Source: an actinobacterium SCGC AAA027-J17
GTDB lineage: Bacteria > Actinomycetota > Actinomycetes > Nanopelagicales > Nanopelagicaceae
NCBI GenBank assembly: GCA_000383815.1
Contig: KB912743.1
Location: 92,913 to 129,083, forward strand
DNA length: 36,171 nt
Reading direction: 5' to 3'
Shown: in pieces, positions 15,035 to 23,112 of the stretch
Layout of the letters: every line of letters starts with the position of its first letter
Numbering within the stretch: position 1 is the stretch's first letter
The notes under the pieces: model-generated
What the model was told of the DNA's origin: nothing
The model's input: only the letters and a program-made list of their open reading frames with translations
Database searches by the model: none
Program-made: the position numbers and the translations under genes

Positions 15035-15922
15035 TTACTTAACTGAGGCTTTGTAGATTGCCGCAATTGCTTCATCCAACTTAGCGTCAAACTCAGCCTC
15101 ACTTTGTTTTGCAGTTAACCCTTCAGTTAAAGCACGGGAGAAGCTGGCAATTAACTTAGGATTTTTAGCCAAAACCTCATTTGCATGATCTCTGCTGTAT
15201 CCGCCAGAAAGAGCAACAACCCTGACCACCCGTGGATGATCGGCTAACTGTGAGTAAAGCCCAGCTTTTTCTGGCAAGGTCAACTTAAGCATTACATCCT
15301 GACCAGGATTTAATTTATCTAATTGTTTATTAAGTGCTGCAAGTAATAAATCCTCAGCTGCTGCCTTATCTGGACATTTGATATCAACCTCAGGCTCAAT
15401 TATCGGCACTAGACCCTTTGCACAAATTTGTGTGCCTATCTCAAATTGTTGATCAACCACAGCAGTTACACCGACTGGGTTTGCCTGCTTAATCACTGAT
15501 CTCATTTTGGTGCCAAAGACGCCATGCGAAAGTGCGCTACTTAATCTCTTATCTAACTCAGGAATTGGCTTCATAACTTGAGCGCCATCTTTTTCATCAG
15601 CTAATCCATTATCAACCTTTAAAAATGGCACTACTTTCTTTTTCTGCCATAGATACTCAGCACTTCCCATTCCATCAATCATGCGATCCATAGTCATTTC
15701 AAACAAGATCACACCAATTACTCGCTCAGAGGTGAAGGAGGATGATTTAATGATTCGAGTACGCATTTGATGAACTAGATCAAACATTGCTTCATCGCCT
15801 GAGTAGGTGTCAGGCTCAATGCCATACAGTGATAGGGCTTTTGGGGTCGAACCACCACTTTGATCAAGGGCTGCAATAAAGCCTTTACCACTTTTCATCT
15901 GAGCTAATTGTGCTGAATCCAT
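15035..15922 (-). CDS. Fructose-bisphosphate aldolase, class I (bacterial type)
   Basis: A roughly 295-residue class I aldolase that cleaves fructose 1,6-bisphosphate to DHAP and glyceraldehyde 3-phosphate in glycolysis and gluconeogenesis. It resembles the Staphylococcus aureus enzyme: KGFIAALDQSGGSTPKAL near the start, VVPFLKVDNGLA, GLVPIIEPEVDI, the Schiff-base Lys in DVMLKLTLPE, and RVVALSGGYSRDHANEVLA. The start is taken as the ATG at 15922 (MDSAQLAQMKSG) because homologues begin here and GGGG lies upstream; a TTG at 15937 would add five residues. It is divergent from the EamA exporter gene. Function is confident. Confidence 0.93.
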   Translation of the reverse strand: MDSAQLAQMKSGKGFIAALDQSGGSTPKALSLYGIEPDTYSGDEAMFDLVHQMRTRIIKSSSFTSERVIGVILFEMTMDRMIDGMGSAEYLWQKKKVVPFLKVDNGLADEKDGAQVMKPIPELDKRLSSALSHGVFGTKMRSVIKQANPVGVTAVVDQQFEIGTQICAKGLVPIIEPEVDIKCPDKAAAEDLLLAALNKQLDKLNPGQDVMLKLTLPEKAGLYSQLADHPRVVRVVALSGGYSRDHANEVLAKNPKLIASFSRALTEGLTAKQSEAEFDAKLDEAIAAIYKASVK

Positions 15923-16031
15923 TTTCTTTAACCCCAACTCTTAATTAACAGTTTTTGATATTGACCACTGTGTCAGGGCGTAAGGATAACACTTACACCG
16001 TGTGTGATTTTGCTATGACAAGCCCACCCTT

Positions 16032-16037
16032 TAGCCT
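16032..16037 (+). promoter_or_regulatory. Leaderless -10 (TAGCCT) of EamA gene
   Basis: TAGCCT ends 6 bases before the ATG at 16044 and no Shine-Dalgarno is present, which is the common leaderless layout of this window. Confidence 0.4.
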
Positions 16038-16043
16038 TAAACA

Positions 16044-16931
16044 ATGGGCAAGATAAAAAGCTTTGCACCGATCATATTTGTACTGCTGTGGAGCACTGGT
16101 TTTATTGGTGCCAAATACATCCTTCCCTACGCCGAACCCTTTGTTTTCTTAACTATTAGATACCTCTTTGCCACCTTAATTTTGGTGGCGATCGCAAAGG
16201 CGATTGGTGAATCCCTTCGAATAAGTTGGCCACAAGTAAAACAATCAATCTTGGTCAGTGTTTTCTTACATGTTATCTATATTGGCGGTGTTTTCTATGC
16301 AATATTTATAGATATTCCAGCAGGCATTACCGCTGTAATTGTGAGTTTGCAACCAATCCTTGTCTCAGCAGTTGCTATTCCATTATTAAATGAGAGGTTA
16401 AGTTACAAACAGATCTTTGGACTACTTCTTGGATTTATTGGTGTTACTTTCTTGTTGATTCCAAAGTTATTTGAAGGAGATCTTTCAATTGGTTTTTCAG
16501 CTGCTGGAATTACAGCCTGTGTTTTAGCCTTACTGGGCACAACAGCTGGCTATCTGATTCAAAAGAAAGGTGGCTCTGATATCCCATTTTTAGCTGGCAC
16601 CGCTGTCCAATTTGCTTCTGCCACAATTATTTTTGCTATTGCATCAATTATTTTTGAGCCATTAAAGGTTGATATAACTTTAGAATTTATCTTAGCTCTT
16701 GCTTGGATTGTGATAGCACTTTCAATTGGGTCAATATTTCTTCTCTTCTACCTACTGCGCAAGGGAAGTGCTTCGTCAGTTTCCAGTTTGTATTACCTAG
16801 TTCCTCCCTTGACTGCAATTCAAGCTTATTTATTTTTTGGGGAGCGAATTAACACAATTGGCTTAGTTGGTATGGCACTTGCCGCATTAGGCACCCTGAT
16901 AGTTACAAAAGAGGGCAAGAGTAGCCACTAG
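16044..16931 (+). CDS. DMT-family (EamA) transporter
   Basis: A 295-residue membrane protein with ten hydrophobic segments in two repeats, the double-EamA architecture of drug/metabolite exporters. Landmarks are LLWSTGFIGAKYIL-PYAEP at the N-terminus, ITAVIVSLQPILVSAVAIPL in repeat 1, and SVSSLYYLVPPLTAIQAYLF followed by GERIN in repeat 2. Such proteins usually export amino acids or other metabolites; the substrate cannot be told from sequence. Monocistronic: the downstream neighbour is convergent with a gap of 11 bases. Confidence 0.9.
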   Translation: MGKIKSFAPIIFVLLWSTGFIGAKYILPYAEPFVFLTIRYLFATLILVAIAKAIGESLRISWPQVKQSILVSVFLHVIYIGGVFYAIFIDIPAGITAVIVSLQPILVSAVAIPLLNERLSYKQIFGLLLGFIGVTFLLIPKLFEGDLSIGFSAAGITACVLALLGTTAGYLIQKKGGSDIPFLAGTAVQFASATIIFAIASIIFEPLKVDITLEFILALAWIVIALSIGSIFLLFYLLRKGSASSVSSLYYLVPPLTAIQAYLFFGERINTIGLVGMALAALGTLIVTKEGKSSH

Positions 16932-16942
16932 TAAAGGTTTAG

Positions 16943-17386
16943 TTACTGATTTAAAAATATCTTGTACTGCACCCGGTTGGTGATTGCAACCTTGTCATAA
17001 AGTTTTCTAGCAGTTTCATTATCAGGTGCGGTAGTCCAATAAAGACGCTTTGAACCCTTGGCAATTGCAATCTCCTCCACCGCTTTGATTAATGCTCTGC
17101 CAACTCCGCCTCCTCTTACCTTTGGATCCACATACAAATCCTCTAAGTAGCAAAAATCCTCAACCTCCCAGGTTGATGGACGAAAAATATAATGAGTAAA
17201 TCCGACTACTTGACCATCTTTTTCCGCTAATAAACCGGTGATATTAAAATCAGAGTTGATTCGCTTCCAAGTTAATTCATACTGCTCATCAGATAACTTA
17301 GATTCATAAAAAACTATGTACTCTTTAAATAACTCAAGCCACCGAGGTTTATCAGCAGGGGTGATTGGACGAATTTTAATGCTCAT
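16943..17386 (-). CDS. GNAT-family N-acetyltransferase
   Basis: A 147-residue acyl-CoA-dependent acetyltransferase. The acetyl-CoA pyrophosphate-binding motif is VRGGGVGRALI (motif A), preceded by the strand LEDLYVDPK and followed by GSKRLYWTTAPDNETARKLY, which is typical of GNAT motif B. The substrate is unknown. TAGGCT lies on the minus strand (17398-17393) exactly 6 bases before the ATG and no Shine-Dalgarno is seen, so it is probably leaderless. It is divergent from the small Cys-rich gene. Confidence 0.9.
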   Translation of the reverse strand: MSIKIRPITPADKPRWLELFKEYIVFYESKLSDEQYELTWKRINSDFNITGLLAEKDGQVVGFTHYIFRPSTWEVEDFCYLEDLYVDPKVRGGGVGRALIKAVEEIAIAKGSKRLYWTTAPDNETARKLYDKVAITNRVQYKIFLNQ

Positions 17387-17392
17387 TATGTA

Positions 17393-17398
17393 AGCCTA
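17393..17398 (-). promoter_or_regulatory. Leaderless -10 (TAGGCT) of GNAT gene
   Basis: On the minus strand TAGGCT is followed by 6 bases and then the ATG at 17386. Same geometry as other leaderless genes here. Confidence 0.4.
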
Positions 17399-17506
17399 CC
17401 CTGCTCAGAATTAGGTTAGCAATGCCTGATTAGATCTAGTGCGGTGTATTGTTTTGCTATCTAAATATTGTGTTGATAACTTAGAAGGTGCAAAGGAGTG
17501 ATTAAA

Positions 17507-17671
17507 TTGTGTGATCAAGTAACCTGTCGAAAGTGTAAGAAGCCAACCTGGTCTGGTTGTGGTCAGCATATTGAGCAAGCACTTGCTAATGTAGCAAAAG
17601 CTGATCGATGCCAGGGCCATCAGGATGAACCTAAGAAAGCAAATTTATTTTCTCGATTATTTAGCCGCTAG
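17507..17671 (+). CDS. Small Cys-rich (zinc-ribbon-like) protein
   Basis: A 54-residue protein, MCDQVTCRKCKKPTWSGCGQ followed by HIEQALANVAKADRC, and ending NLFSRLFSR. The pairs C7/C10 and C18, with C35 and H38, suggest zinc binding. Similar short proteins with a TCxxCxKPTWxGCGxHxExAL pattern occur in Actinobacteria; their function is not known to me. The start is the TTG at 17507, 8 bases after a strong AAAGGAG Shine-Dalgarno; an in-frame GTG at 17498 would overlap that site. It is the first gene of a co-directional run with the next GNAT gene 8 bases downstream. Confidence 0.8.
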   Translation: MCDQVTCRKCKKPTWSGCGQHIEQALANVAKADRCQGHQDEPKKANLFSRLFSR

Positions 17672-17679
17672 GTAATTTT

Positions 17680-18171
17680 GTGCAGATTAAGATCGAAAAG
17701 GCTAGCGCGAGCCAGGCAGAGCGACTTAAAAGCTTGCGCCTTGCTGCGCTAAAGGATGCCCCTTATGCCTACGGCGCAGTTTATGAGGTAGATAAAGACA
17801 AACCAATCAGTTTTTGGCAACAAGCTTTAACAGGTTCAAATTGGTTTTTCATCTCTATAGATGGTGTTGATATTGGATTAATTGGTGTGGAAAAAGCAGC
17901 CGAAGATCGAGGCAGTGATTGTTGGATTTTTGGCTGGTGGATTGCGCAGTCATTTCGCGGGCAAGGGGTAGCTGCTTTAATGTTAAATGCAATTGATAAA
18001 TTCTGTATTGAAAACAGGTGGCTAAAACAGGGATTAGGTGTTTGGCCAGAGAACAAGCGTGCGATTGCTGCTTATCTTAAGTTGGGTTTTATTGCAGGTG
18101 GTGAGCCAATTCCAAGCAGATCAAAACCTGGCCAGTTATACCTACCGATGTATCGAAATCTGAGTATTTAA
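17680..18171 (+). CDS. GNAT-family N-acetyltransferase
   Basis: A 163-residue acetyltransferase with a GTG start preceded by TAGG at 7 bases. Motif A is visible as QSFRGQGVAALMLNAID, and motif B as GVWPENKRAIAAYLKLGFIAGG, as in GNAT enzymes acting on small molecules or protein N-termini. The early stretch LRLAALKDAPYAYGAVYEVD matches a common subgroup of uncharacterised actinobacterial GNATs. The substrate is unknown. It is separated by 8 bases from the Cys-rich gene upstream and by 25 from the DUF1801 gene downstream. Confidence 0.9.
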   Translation: MQIKIEKASASQAERLKSLRLAALKDAPYAYGAVYEVDKDKPISFWQQALTGSNWFFISIDGVDIGLIGVEKAAEDRGSDCWIFGWWIAQSFRGQGVAALMLNAIDKFCIENRWLKQGLGVWPENKRAIAAYLKLGFIAGGEPIPSRSKPGQLYLPMYRNLSI

Positions 18172-18184
18172 ATCAATTAGTAAA

Positions 18185-18190
18185 TAGGAT
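18185..18190 (+). promoter_or_regulatory. TAGGAT element before DUF1801 gene
   Basis: TAGGAT ends 6 bases before the ATG at 18197. It fits the leaderless -10 pattern, but AGGA could also act as a Shine-Dalgarno at 8 bases, so the role is ambiguous. Confidence 0.3.
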
Positions 18191-18196
18191 ATTGGC

Positions 18197-18556
18197 ATGG
18201 CTAAGAAAGATGTTGATGCTTATATCTCTGCGCAGGCAGAGCCAGAGCGGGCATTATTAAAGCAAATGCGCCAAATCATCATGGAGGTGGAGCCTTCCTT
18301 AAAGCAGGTTATCTCCTATGGCATTCCAGCTTTTAAGTTAGATGGAGATGTAGTTTGTGGAATCGCTGCCAGAAAATCTGGTTGCTCCTTCTATCCATTT
18401 AGTAGCTCAGTGCTTGCTGCTTTGCAGACAGATTTGGTCAAATATCGGCAAACTAAGAGTGCGCTGCACTTTGATACACCATTGCCTAAGACTTTGGTGC
18501 GAAAATTAATGACACAGCGGATGGTTCAGATGATGGTCAAAAAGAAGCGCAAGTAA
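18197..18556 (+). CDS. DUF1801 (YdhG-like) protein
   Basis: A 119-residue cytosolic protein of the DUF1801 family. Characteristic features are DAYISAQAEPERALLKQMRQ at the start, ISYGIPAFKLDG in the middle, and SGCSFYPFSSSVLAAL followed by a helical tail with TKSALHFDTPLPKTLVRKL. Some members are described as putative iron chaperones, but the molecular role is not established. A very basic C-terminus (KKKRK) is visible. It is followed after 17 bases by the HhH-protein gene, an arrangement that suggests co-expression, although the latter has its own -10-like element. Confidence 0.88.
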   Translation: MAKKDVDAYISAQAEPERALLKQMRQIIMEVEPSLKQVISYGIPAFKLDGDVVCGIAARKSGCSFYPFSSSVLAALQTDLVKYRQTKSALHFDTPLPKTLVRKLMTQRMVQMMVKKKRK

Positions 18557-18561
18557 AGTTG

Positions 18562-18567
18562 TAGAAT
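18562..18567 (+). promoter_or_regulatory. Leaderless -10 (TAGAAT) of HhH gene
   Basis: TAGAAT differs from TATAAT by one base and ends 6 bases before the ATG at 18574, with no Shine-Dalgarno. One of the best examples of the leaderless layout here. Confidence 0.5.
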
Positions 18568-18573
18568 CACTTT

Positions 18574-18840
18574 ATGGAGAAAAATCACAAAAAGTTAAAT
18601 CAAGATAGTGATATCTCCCAAAGTGAGCTAGATAGATATGAGAAGTTAGATCGTGAGTGGCGAGAGTACAACATCGCTGCCCCTGCAAGACGTGCCTTAG
18701 TAGATGCTCGGTTGTATAAAGTTTCAGATCTGCGAAAGATTTCACAACAAGAGTTAGAGGATTTACATGGCATGGGCAAGAGCGCTATTGCCAGACTTAA
18801 AGTTTTAATGAATGCTAAAAAAATTAAGTTTCGCCCGTGA
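18574..18840 (+). CDS. Small helix-hairpin-helix protein
   Basis: An 88-residue protein. The first half is charged and probably helical (SELDRYEKLDREWREYN). The second half, IAAPARRALVDARLYKVSDL then EDLHGMGKSAIARLKVLM, is a helix-hairpin-helix module like those of the RNA polymerase alpha C-terminal domain and other DNA-binding proteins. The hairpin LHGMGKSAI is well formed, so nucleic-acid binding is likely; no catalytic domain is present. Its stop overlaps the start of the next gene (GTGA), which implies coupled translation with the FUSC-like membrane protein. Confidence 0.82.
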   Translation: MEKNHKKLNQDSDISQSELDRYEKLDREWREYNIAAPARRALVDARLYKVSDLRKISQQELEDLHGMGKSAIARLKVLMNAKKIKFRP

Positions 18841-20030
18841 AGCGCTTTCTAACCTGGTTTATCAAACTCTTTACCAATCGCAGAACCTGGGTTAGACAGA
18901 TTGTTGTTGCATCCCTGGCCTCCACTACCGCTTGGTTAATTGGTGATTCATTAGTTTTCAAAGGTGGCTTAGTGGCAGCAATTGTTTGTGCGTTAAGTAT
19001 TCGAATCTCACTTTATAAATCAGTTAGAGAGGGATTAGGACAAATTGTTGGAACTGCAATTGGCGCTGGAGTTGCCTTATTAACTGTTCATTACTTCTCC
19101 TTTGGCCCGATCGCTATCGGTATGACAGTTCTGCTCTGCTCAGTTGTGGCCAGGGGACTTCGTCTTGGTGAGGTGGCCTCGGTAAATGTGCCGGTGACAG
19201 CATTAATTGTTATTGGTCCTGGAATCTCAGGCTCTACGGCAGAACATAGATTGATTTCAACATTAATTGGCGCAGCTGTGGCAATTGTTTTCTCCTACTT
19301 CTCCCATGCCAACACCCCAGCTGGTCGAACTGTTAATCAAATTTCAAGATTAGGTAAACGTGGGTCTGAGTTGATTAGTGAGATGGCAGAGGGAGTTGCA
19401 GCTGGCACCTCTAAAAAACAGGCAGGATCTTGGCTTGCAAAGGCTAGATTGCTGGTGGAGGAGATACCAAGTTTAAGATCTCAAGCAATTGAGGCCAGAA
19501 GGTATGCCAAATGGTCACCACTTGCTGAGGTTGATCAAGCAGAGTCTTTGTATATCCAAGGTGTTGCAATTGAGCACATGGTGGTGCAGATACGAAGTAT
19601 GGCTAGAACATTATTTGACTCCACCTTGGATCCAAATCGAAAAGAGAGCATTGATCGACAAATTGCATTTGCTCTATCTGCAACAAGTAGTGCAATTACT
19701 GAAAAGCTAGAGTTAATTGAAACCAAGAGCCGAGATAAACAAATTGATAATATTGCAAAGGACTTACGTCTTGCCGCAGATAACTTCACTGAAGAGATAA
19801 TTGGGATGGCAGAGGTGCTACCTAGAACTCAGTTTGTAAGGTGTATCTCGCTAGTTTCACAGATGAAGATCATCGCTAACTCACTAGATGAGAGCTCACC
19901 TGCCCTACTTTCCGTCTCCACCCCAGGAGAGCCAATTAGCGTCAAAGTCATCGGCACCTCACCCTTTAGTAGGTTAAGTAAGGCAAGCCTTCAAATCTCA
20001 AAATTGATAAGAAACTTCTTACGCAGGTAG
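18837..20030 (+). CDS. FUSC/ArAE-family membrane protein
   Basis: A 397-residue protein with a GTG start. The first roughly 150 residues hold five or six membrane segments (from VRQIVVASLASTTAWLIGDS to LIGAAVAIVFSYF), followed by a long mainly helical cytosolic part with RLGKRGSELISEMAEGVAAG. This is the layout of aromatic-acid exporter/FUSC proteins in their short form. Transport of aromatic acids is known for some relatives, but the substrate here is unknown. Translation is coupled to the upstream HhH gene. Confidence 0.8.
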   Translation: MKRFLTWFIKLFTNRRTWVRQIVVASLASTTAWLIGDSLVFKGGLVAAIVCALSIRISLYKSVREGLGQIVGTAIGAGVALLTVHYFSFGPIAIGMTVLLCSVVARGLRLGEVASVNVPVTALIVIGPGISGSTAEHRLISTLIGAAVAIVFSYFSHANTPAGRTVNQISRLGKRGSELISEMAEGVAAGTSKKQAGSWLAKARLLVEEIPSLRSQAIEARRYAKWSPLAEVDQAESLYIQGVAIEHMVVQIRSMARTLFDSTLDPNRKESIDRQIAFALSATSSAITEKLELIETKSRDKQIDNIAKDLRLAADNFTEEIIGMAEVLPRTQFVRCISLVSQMKIIANSLDESSPALLSVSTPGEPISVKVIGTSPFSRLSKASLQISKLIRNFLRR

Positions 20031-20033
20031 GAT
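20028..20033 (+). promoter_or_regulatory. TAGGAT element before DinB-like gene
   Basis: TAGGAT ends 6 bases before the ATG at 20040 and overlaps the FUSC-like stop codon. It fits the leaderless pattern; AGGA could alternatively act as Shine-Dalgarno. Confidence 0.3.
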
Positions 20034-20039
20034 TGGCAT

Positions 20040-20501
20040 ATGAGCAATGAAGAGTTAAAGGCACTAGCAAGTGATTACCAAGCAGCTACCGAAGTATTTC
20101 TAGCAGCATATGCCAAGTTAGATCCAGCTGATTTAGATAAGCCAAAAAGTGATGGTTGGAATCCACGGCAGGTAATCCACCATTTAGCAGATAGTGAGTC
20201 ACAATCCTGCGCTCGCTTAAAGAGATTAATCGCAGAGCCAGGCACAATCATCCAGGGTTATGATGAGAATAAATGGGCACAAAATCCCACATTGGGGTAT
20301 CTAGTTCTACCAATTGAGGCATCACTTGCCCTATTTAAGGCTTCAAGGCAGGCCTCGCTCGAAATTATTAAGAGATTAGAATTTGCAGATCTTTCAAAAT
20401 CTGGCACCCACACTGAAAGTGGAGCTTATGATCTTCGAAAGTGGTTTAAAACTTACATAAACCATCCAAAGGATCACGCAAATCAGCTATTAGCCAATTA
20501 A
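20040..20501 (+). CDS. DinB-like (DinB_2) protein
   Basis: A 153-residue four-helix protein of the DinB/YfiT superfamily. The metal-binding His positions are visible: VIHHLADSES (about residues 42-51) and NHPKDHANQL near the C-terminus. Superfamily members include thiol transferases that use bacillithiol or mycothiol, but many have no known activity. The GWNPRQVIHHLADSE stretch is typical. The last 12 bases overlap the end of the convergent trhO gene. Confidence 0.85.
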   Translation: MSNEELKALASDYQAATEVFLAAYAKLDPADLDKPKSDGWNPRQVIHHLADSESQSCARLKRLIAEPGTIIQGYDENKWAQNPTLGYLVLPIEASLALFKASRQASLEIIKRLEFADLSKSGTHTESGAYDLRKWFKTYINHPKDHANQLLAN

Positions 20502-21398
20502 CTCTGCGTTGGTGTATTTACGTTGTGGATGTTTGCAAATATCATCATTTAAAGTTTTAGCACAATTAGAGCAGAGCAAATTCAAAGAATTACATGGTGG
20601 CTGCGGGCAGTCGTAGAAGCGATTAGCTGGAGCATTACATTTTTCACAATTAGCAATTGATTTTGTCTTATCACTAAACTCAATCGACATTCGATTATCA
20701 AAGGTGTAAAGGGCGCCCTCCCAAAGTCCATCATCACCAAACTCTTTACCGTAGGTGAAGATGCCGCCATCAATTTGATAAACATCTTTAAAGCCCCGAG
20801 TTTTCATAACTGAGGATAAAACCTCACACCTAATTCCACCGGTGCAGTAGGTAACTACCGGCTTATCCTTAAGGTGGTCATACTTTCCACTATCTAGCTC
20901 GGCAACAAAATCTCTAGTTGTTGAGGTATTTGGGATGACTGCATTTTTAAATCTTCCCACCTGTGCCTCAAAGGCATTTCGACCATCAAAGAAAACAACA
21001 TCATCGCCATGTTTTGCTACTAACTCATCAACCTGAGCAGGTTTTAAATGTTTGCCACCACCAACTACACCATTTTTATCAACTTTAATCTCATCAGGAT
21101 TTCCAAAGGCGACCAACTCGGGGCGAACCTTGACACTTAATTTCGGAAAATCATTTCCAGTTCCATCAGACCATTTAAACTTCATTTTGGCAAAGCCGTC
21201 ATATGATCTGGTTTGCCTAATGTATTTCTTCAAATCATTTATATCCCCACCCAATGTGCCATTGATGCCATGGGGGGAGACAATAATTCTTCCCTTTAAA
21301 TTTAAGCTCTCACAAAGATTTTTCTGCCAGATCTTTATTGCAGCTGGATCTGATAGGGGAGTAAAGATGTAATAGAGGATTACCTTTGAAAGCGCCAT
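20490..21398 (-). CDS. trhO: tRNA uridine(34) hydroxylase TrhO (rhodanese-like)
   Basis: A 302-residue member of the YceA/TrhO family, which forms 5-hydroxyuridine at tRNA position 34 in an O2-dependent reaction. Visible parts are an N-terminal UPF0176 domain (GRIIVSPHGINGTLGG, about residues 36-51), a rhodanese domain with FFDGRNAFEAQVGRFKNAVI and the active-site loop CTGGIRC (C185, C191), and a C-terminal Cys cluster (CEKCNAPANRFYDCPQPPC and then CSNC) that probably binds zinc. On the minus strand TAAAAT lies 6 bases before the ATG, so the message is probably leaderless. Confidence 0.93.
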   Translation of the reverse strand: MALSKVILYYIFTPLSDPAAIKIWQKNLCESLNLKGRIIVSPHGINGTLGGDINDLKKYIRQTRSYDGFAKMKFKWSDGTGNDFPKLSVKVRPELVAFGNPDEIKVDKNGVVGGGKHLKPAQVDELVAKHGDDVVFFDGRNAFEAQVGRFKNAVIPNTSTTRDFVAELDSGKYDHLKDKPVVTYCTGGIRCEVLSSVMKTRGFKDVYQIDGGIFTYGKEFGDDGLWEGALYTFDNRMSIEFSDKTKSIANCEKCNAPANRFYDCPQPPCNSLNLLCSNCAKTLNDDICKHPQRKYTNAELIG

Positions 21399-21404
21399 GT
21401 TGGA

Positions 21405-21410
21405 ATTTTA
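21405..21410 (-). promoter_or_regulatory. Leaderless -10 (TAAAAT) of trhO
   Basis: Reading the minus strand, TAAAAT is followed by 6 bases and the trhO ATG at 21398. It is one base from TATAAT and there is no Shine-Dalgarno. Confidence 0.5.
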
Positions 21411-21495
21411 ACCTCGATTATGAGATTGAAAATTTAGCGGGTTTTTCACGCTTATTACCCCTCAAAATCCCCCTTGATATCACCCTGGGTGAGGG

Positions 21496-23112
21496 GTGAG
21501 GGCACTACCCAAAATCCCCTCTTTGCCTCACCCTTACTGGGTGGCTAACGCTGAAAAATCCTCACCCTCTGTCAGGCGGGTGACTACCTCTGCGCTGGAG
21601 AGTGCAATTGAGCGAGGCGATGTTGATTTCATATACCAAATGTTTGCAACTACTGCCAGAGATTTAGCGCAAACAGGTCAAGGCAAGGAGTTAATAAAAC
21701 TTTCAAAGTATGCAGGAGATCAATCAATCGATGGCAAAGCATTACAAAAAGCTTTTTCACTTATGGGCTACCTTGTTGAGTTAGATTATTCAACTGCACA
21801 GGCACTCGCATTAGAGTTAGAGATTGAAAAAGAAAAAACAAATATAAAAGATTTTATTGCAAAAATGATCGCATTTGCGCGTGCTTTCATTAATTTTGCA
21901 AATGGTGATTTAGCAAACGCAAATAAAGAAATTACTTATGCGTTAACCTCACCAGTTCTCACCACTGATTTAGGTGGAGTTGATAAGCCTGGGCTAGTTA
22001 GAATGCGAGCCTTAATCGAGCATTTGTACTCAGATTTACCCGCGCTACGCCAATCACTAACGCAGATTGAAAATCTAGTCGATGAGTTTGGTGGTACCAA
22101 TATTGCTCACCATCAAATAGCAATAAAGGCTTTAAATTACTATGAAGAGGGAAATTACATAAAAGCTAGTGAGTTTGCAAAGATGGGAGTGGCTTCCGCT
22201 GAAGCCAATGGTTATGTTGGTTTATCAGCTCCACTTGAGTGTAAATATATAGTGGCGCGAACCTTGTTTGAGTTTGCAAAGCTAGACCAAGCACTAATTG
22301 AGCTAGATGAATTAAAAAAAGATGCTAAAGATAATAAGTCTGTACTTTTTTATGTACTAGCTGAAACATTTGCAATTCGAATTTTGACCGCGCAATCAAA
22401 AGTTGCAGAGGCATTGGAGCGATTAAACAATTTACACCTTGAGGTTGATCCAATTGCTAAACAAAATGATCTGGCTTGGTTGATAGATGTTACAGAGTTG
22501 TTTATTCGCTTCATTTTAGGCGACGTTGCAAGAGCGCAGATTCTAATTGAGCGCTCACCAGATCTGCCTTATGTAAGACAGGTAAAGTTAGCCTTGGCTG
22601 GTAATGCCGGGATGAAGACTTCGACCAAAGATGAGGTTTTAAATCTGCCAGAGTCAACATTTAAAGAGCAGATATATAAGTATTTGTATCTTGCAGAGTT
22701 TAAAGCTGAAGGTGGCACAGGGCCAAAGGATTGGATGAAAAAAGCTCTTGAAATAGGTGAAATTACCGGCTGTCGCGAGATGTTTATTAGGCAGAGTAAT
22801 CACCATATTAATCTGATAATGGAGGTTACAAAGGATCAGCCATCGATGTATTTGGAGGAGTTAGTCAGAGATTGTGTTAAGCGATTAAACCAAAGAAGTC
22901 AGGCAGATAAAGCCAGCAGTGAGAATTTAACCTCTCGCGAGATAGAGGTTTTAAAGCACTTAGGTACCGGTAAATCAATTGAAGCGATTGGAAAAACACT
23001 TCACATATCCAAGAATACGATGAAAACGCACTTGCGAAATATCTACCGCAAACTTGAGGTGGCAGGACGCAGTGAGGCAGTTGTTAAGGGTAAAAAACTA
23101 CTTTTAGTTTAA
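21496..23112 (+). CDS. LuxR-type regulator with TPR-like helical domain
   Basis: A 538-residue protein. The C-terminal 62 residues form a LuxR/GerE helix-turn-helix (LTSREIEVLKHLGTGKSIEA, then KTLHISKNTMKTHLRNIYRK). The rest is alpha-helical and TPR-like, resembling the middle part of MalT/LAL regulators, but no Walker A, ATPase or receiver domain is seen. The signal it senses is unknown. The start is uncertain: the GTG at 21496 is the first possible codon after an in-frame TGA at 21490, with G-rich sequence directly before it and no proper Shine-Dalgarno spacing. The stop overlaps the end of the convergent oxidoreductase gene by 4 bases. Confidence 0.85.
   Translation: MRALPKIPSLPHPYWVANAEKSSPSVRRVTTSALESAIERGDVDFIYQMFATTARDLAQTGQGKELIKLSKYAGDQSIDGKALQKAFSLMGYLVELDYSTAQALALELEIEKEKTNIKDFIAKMIAFARAFINFANGDLANANKEITYALTSPVLTTDLGGVDKPGLVRMRALIEHLYSDLPALRQSLTQIENLVDEFGGTNIAHHQIAIKALNYYEEGNYIKASEFAKMGVASAEANGYVGLSAPLECKYIVARTLFEFAKLDQALIELDELKKDAKDNKSVLFYVLAETFAIRILTAQSKVAEALERLNNLHLEVDPIAKQNDLAWLIDVTELFIRFILGDVARAQILIERSPDLPYVRQVKLALAGNAGMKTSTKDEVLNLPESTFKEQIYKYLYLAEFKAEGGTGPKDWMKKALEIGEITGCREMFIRQSNHHINLIMEVTKDQPSMYLEELVRDCVKRLNQRSQADKASSENLTSREIEVLKHLGTGKSIEAIGKTLHISKNTMKTHLRNIYRKLEVAGRSEAVVKGKKLLLV

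Noticed and set aside
15923-15937. TTG at 15937 as start of the aldolase
   Set aside because: Homologues begin at the Met encoded at 15922, which is an ATG with G-rich sequence at suitable distance; kept only as an alternative.
17411-17620. 69-codon minus-strand frame
   Set aside because: It overlaps the Cys-rich 54-residue gene, which has a strong Shine-Dalgarno and recognisable Cys motifs; the minus frame has neither.
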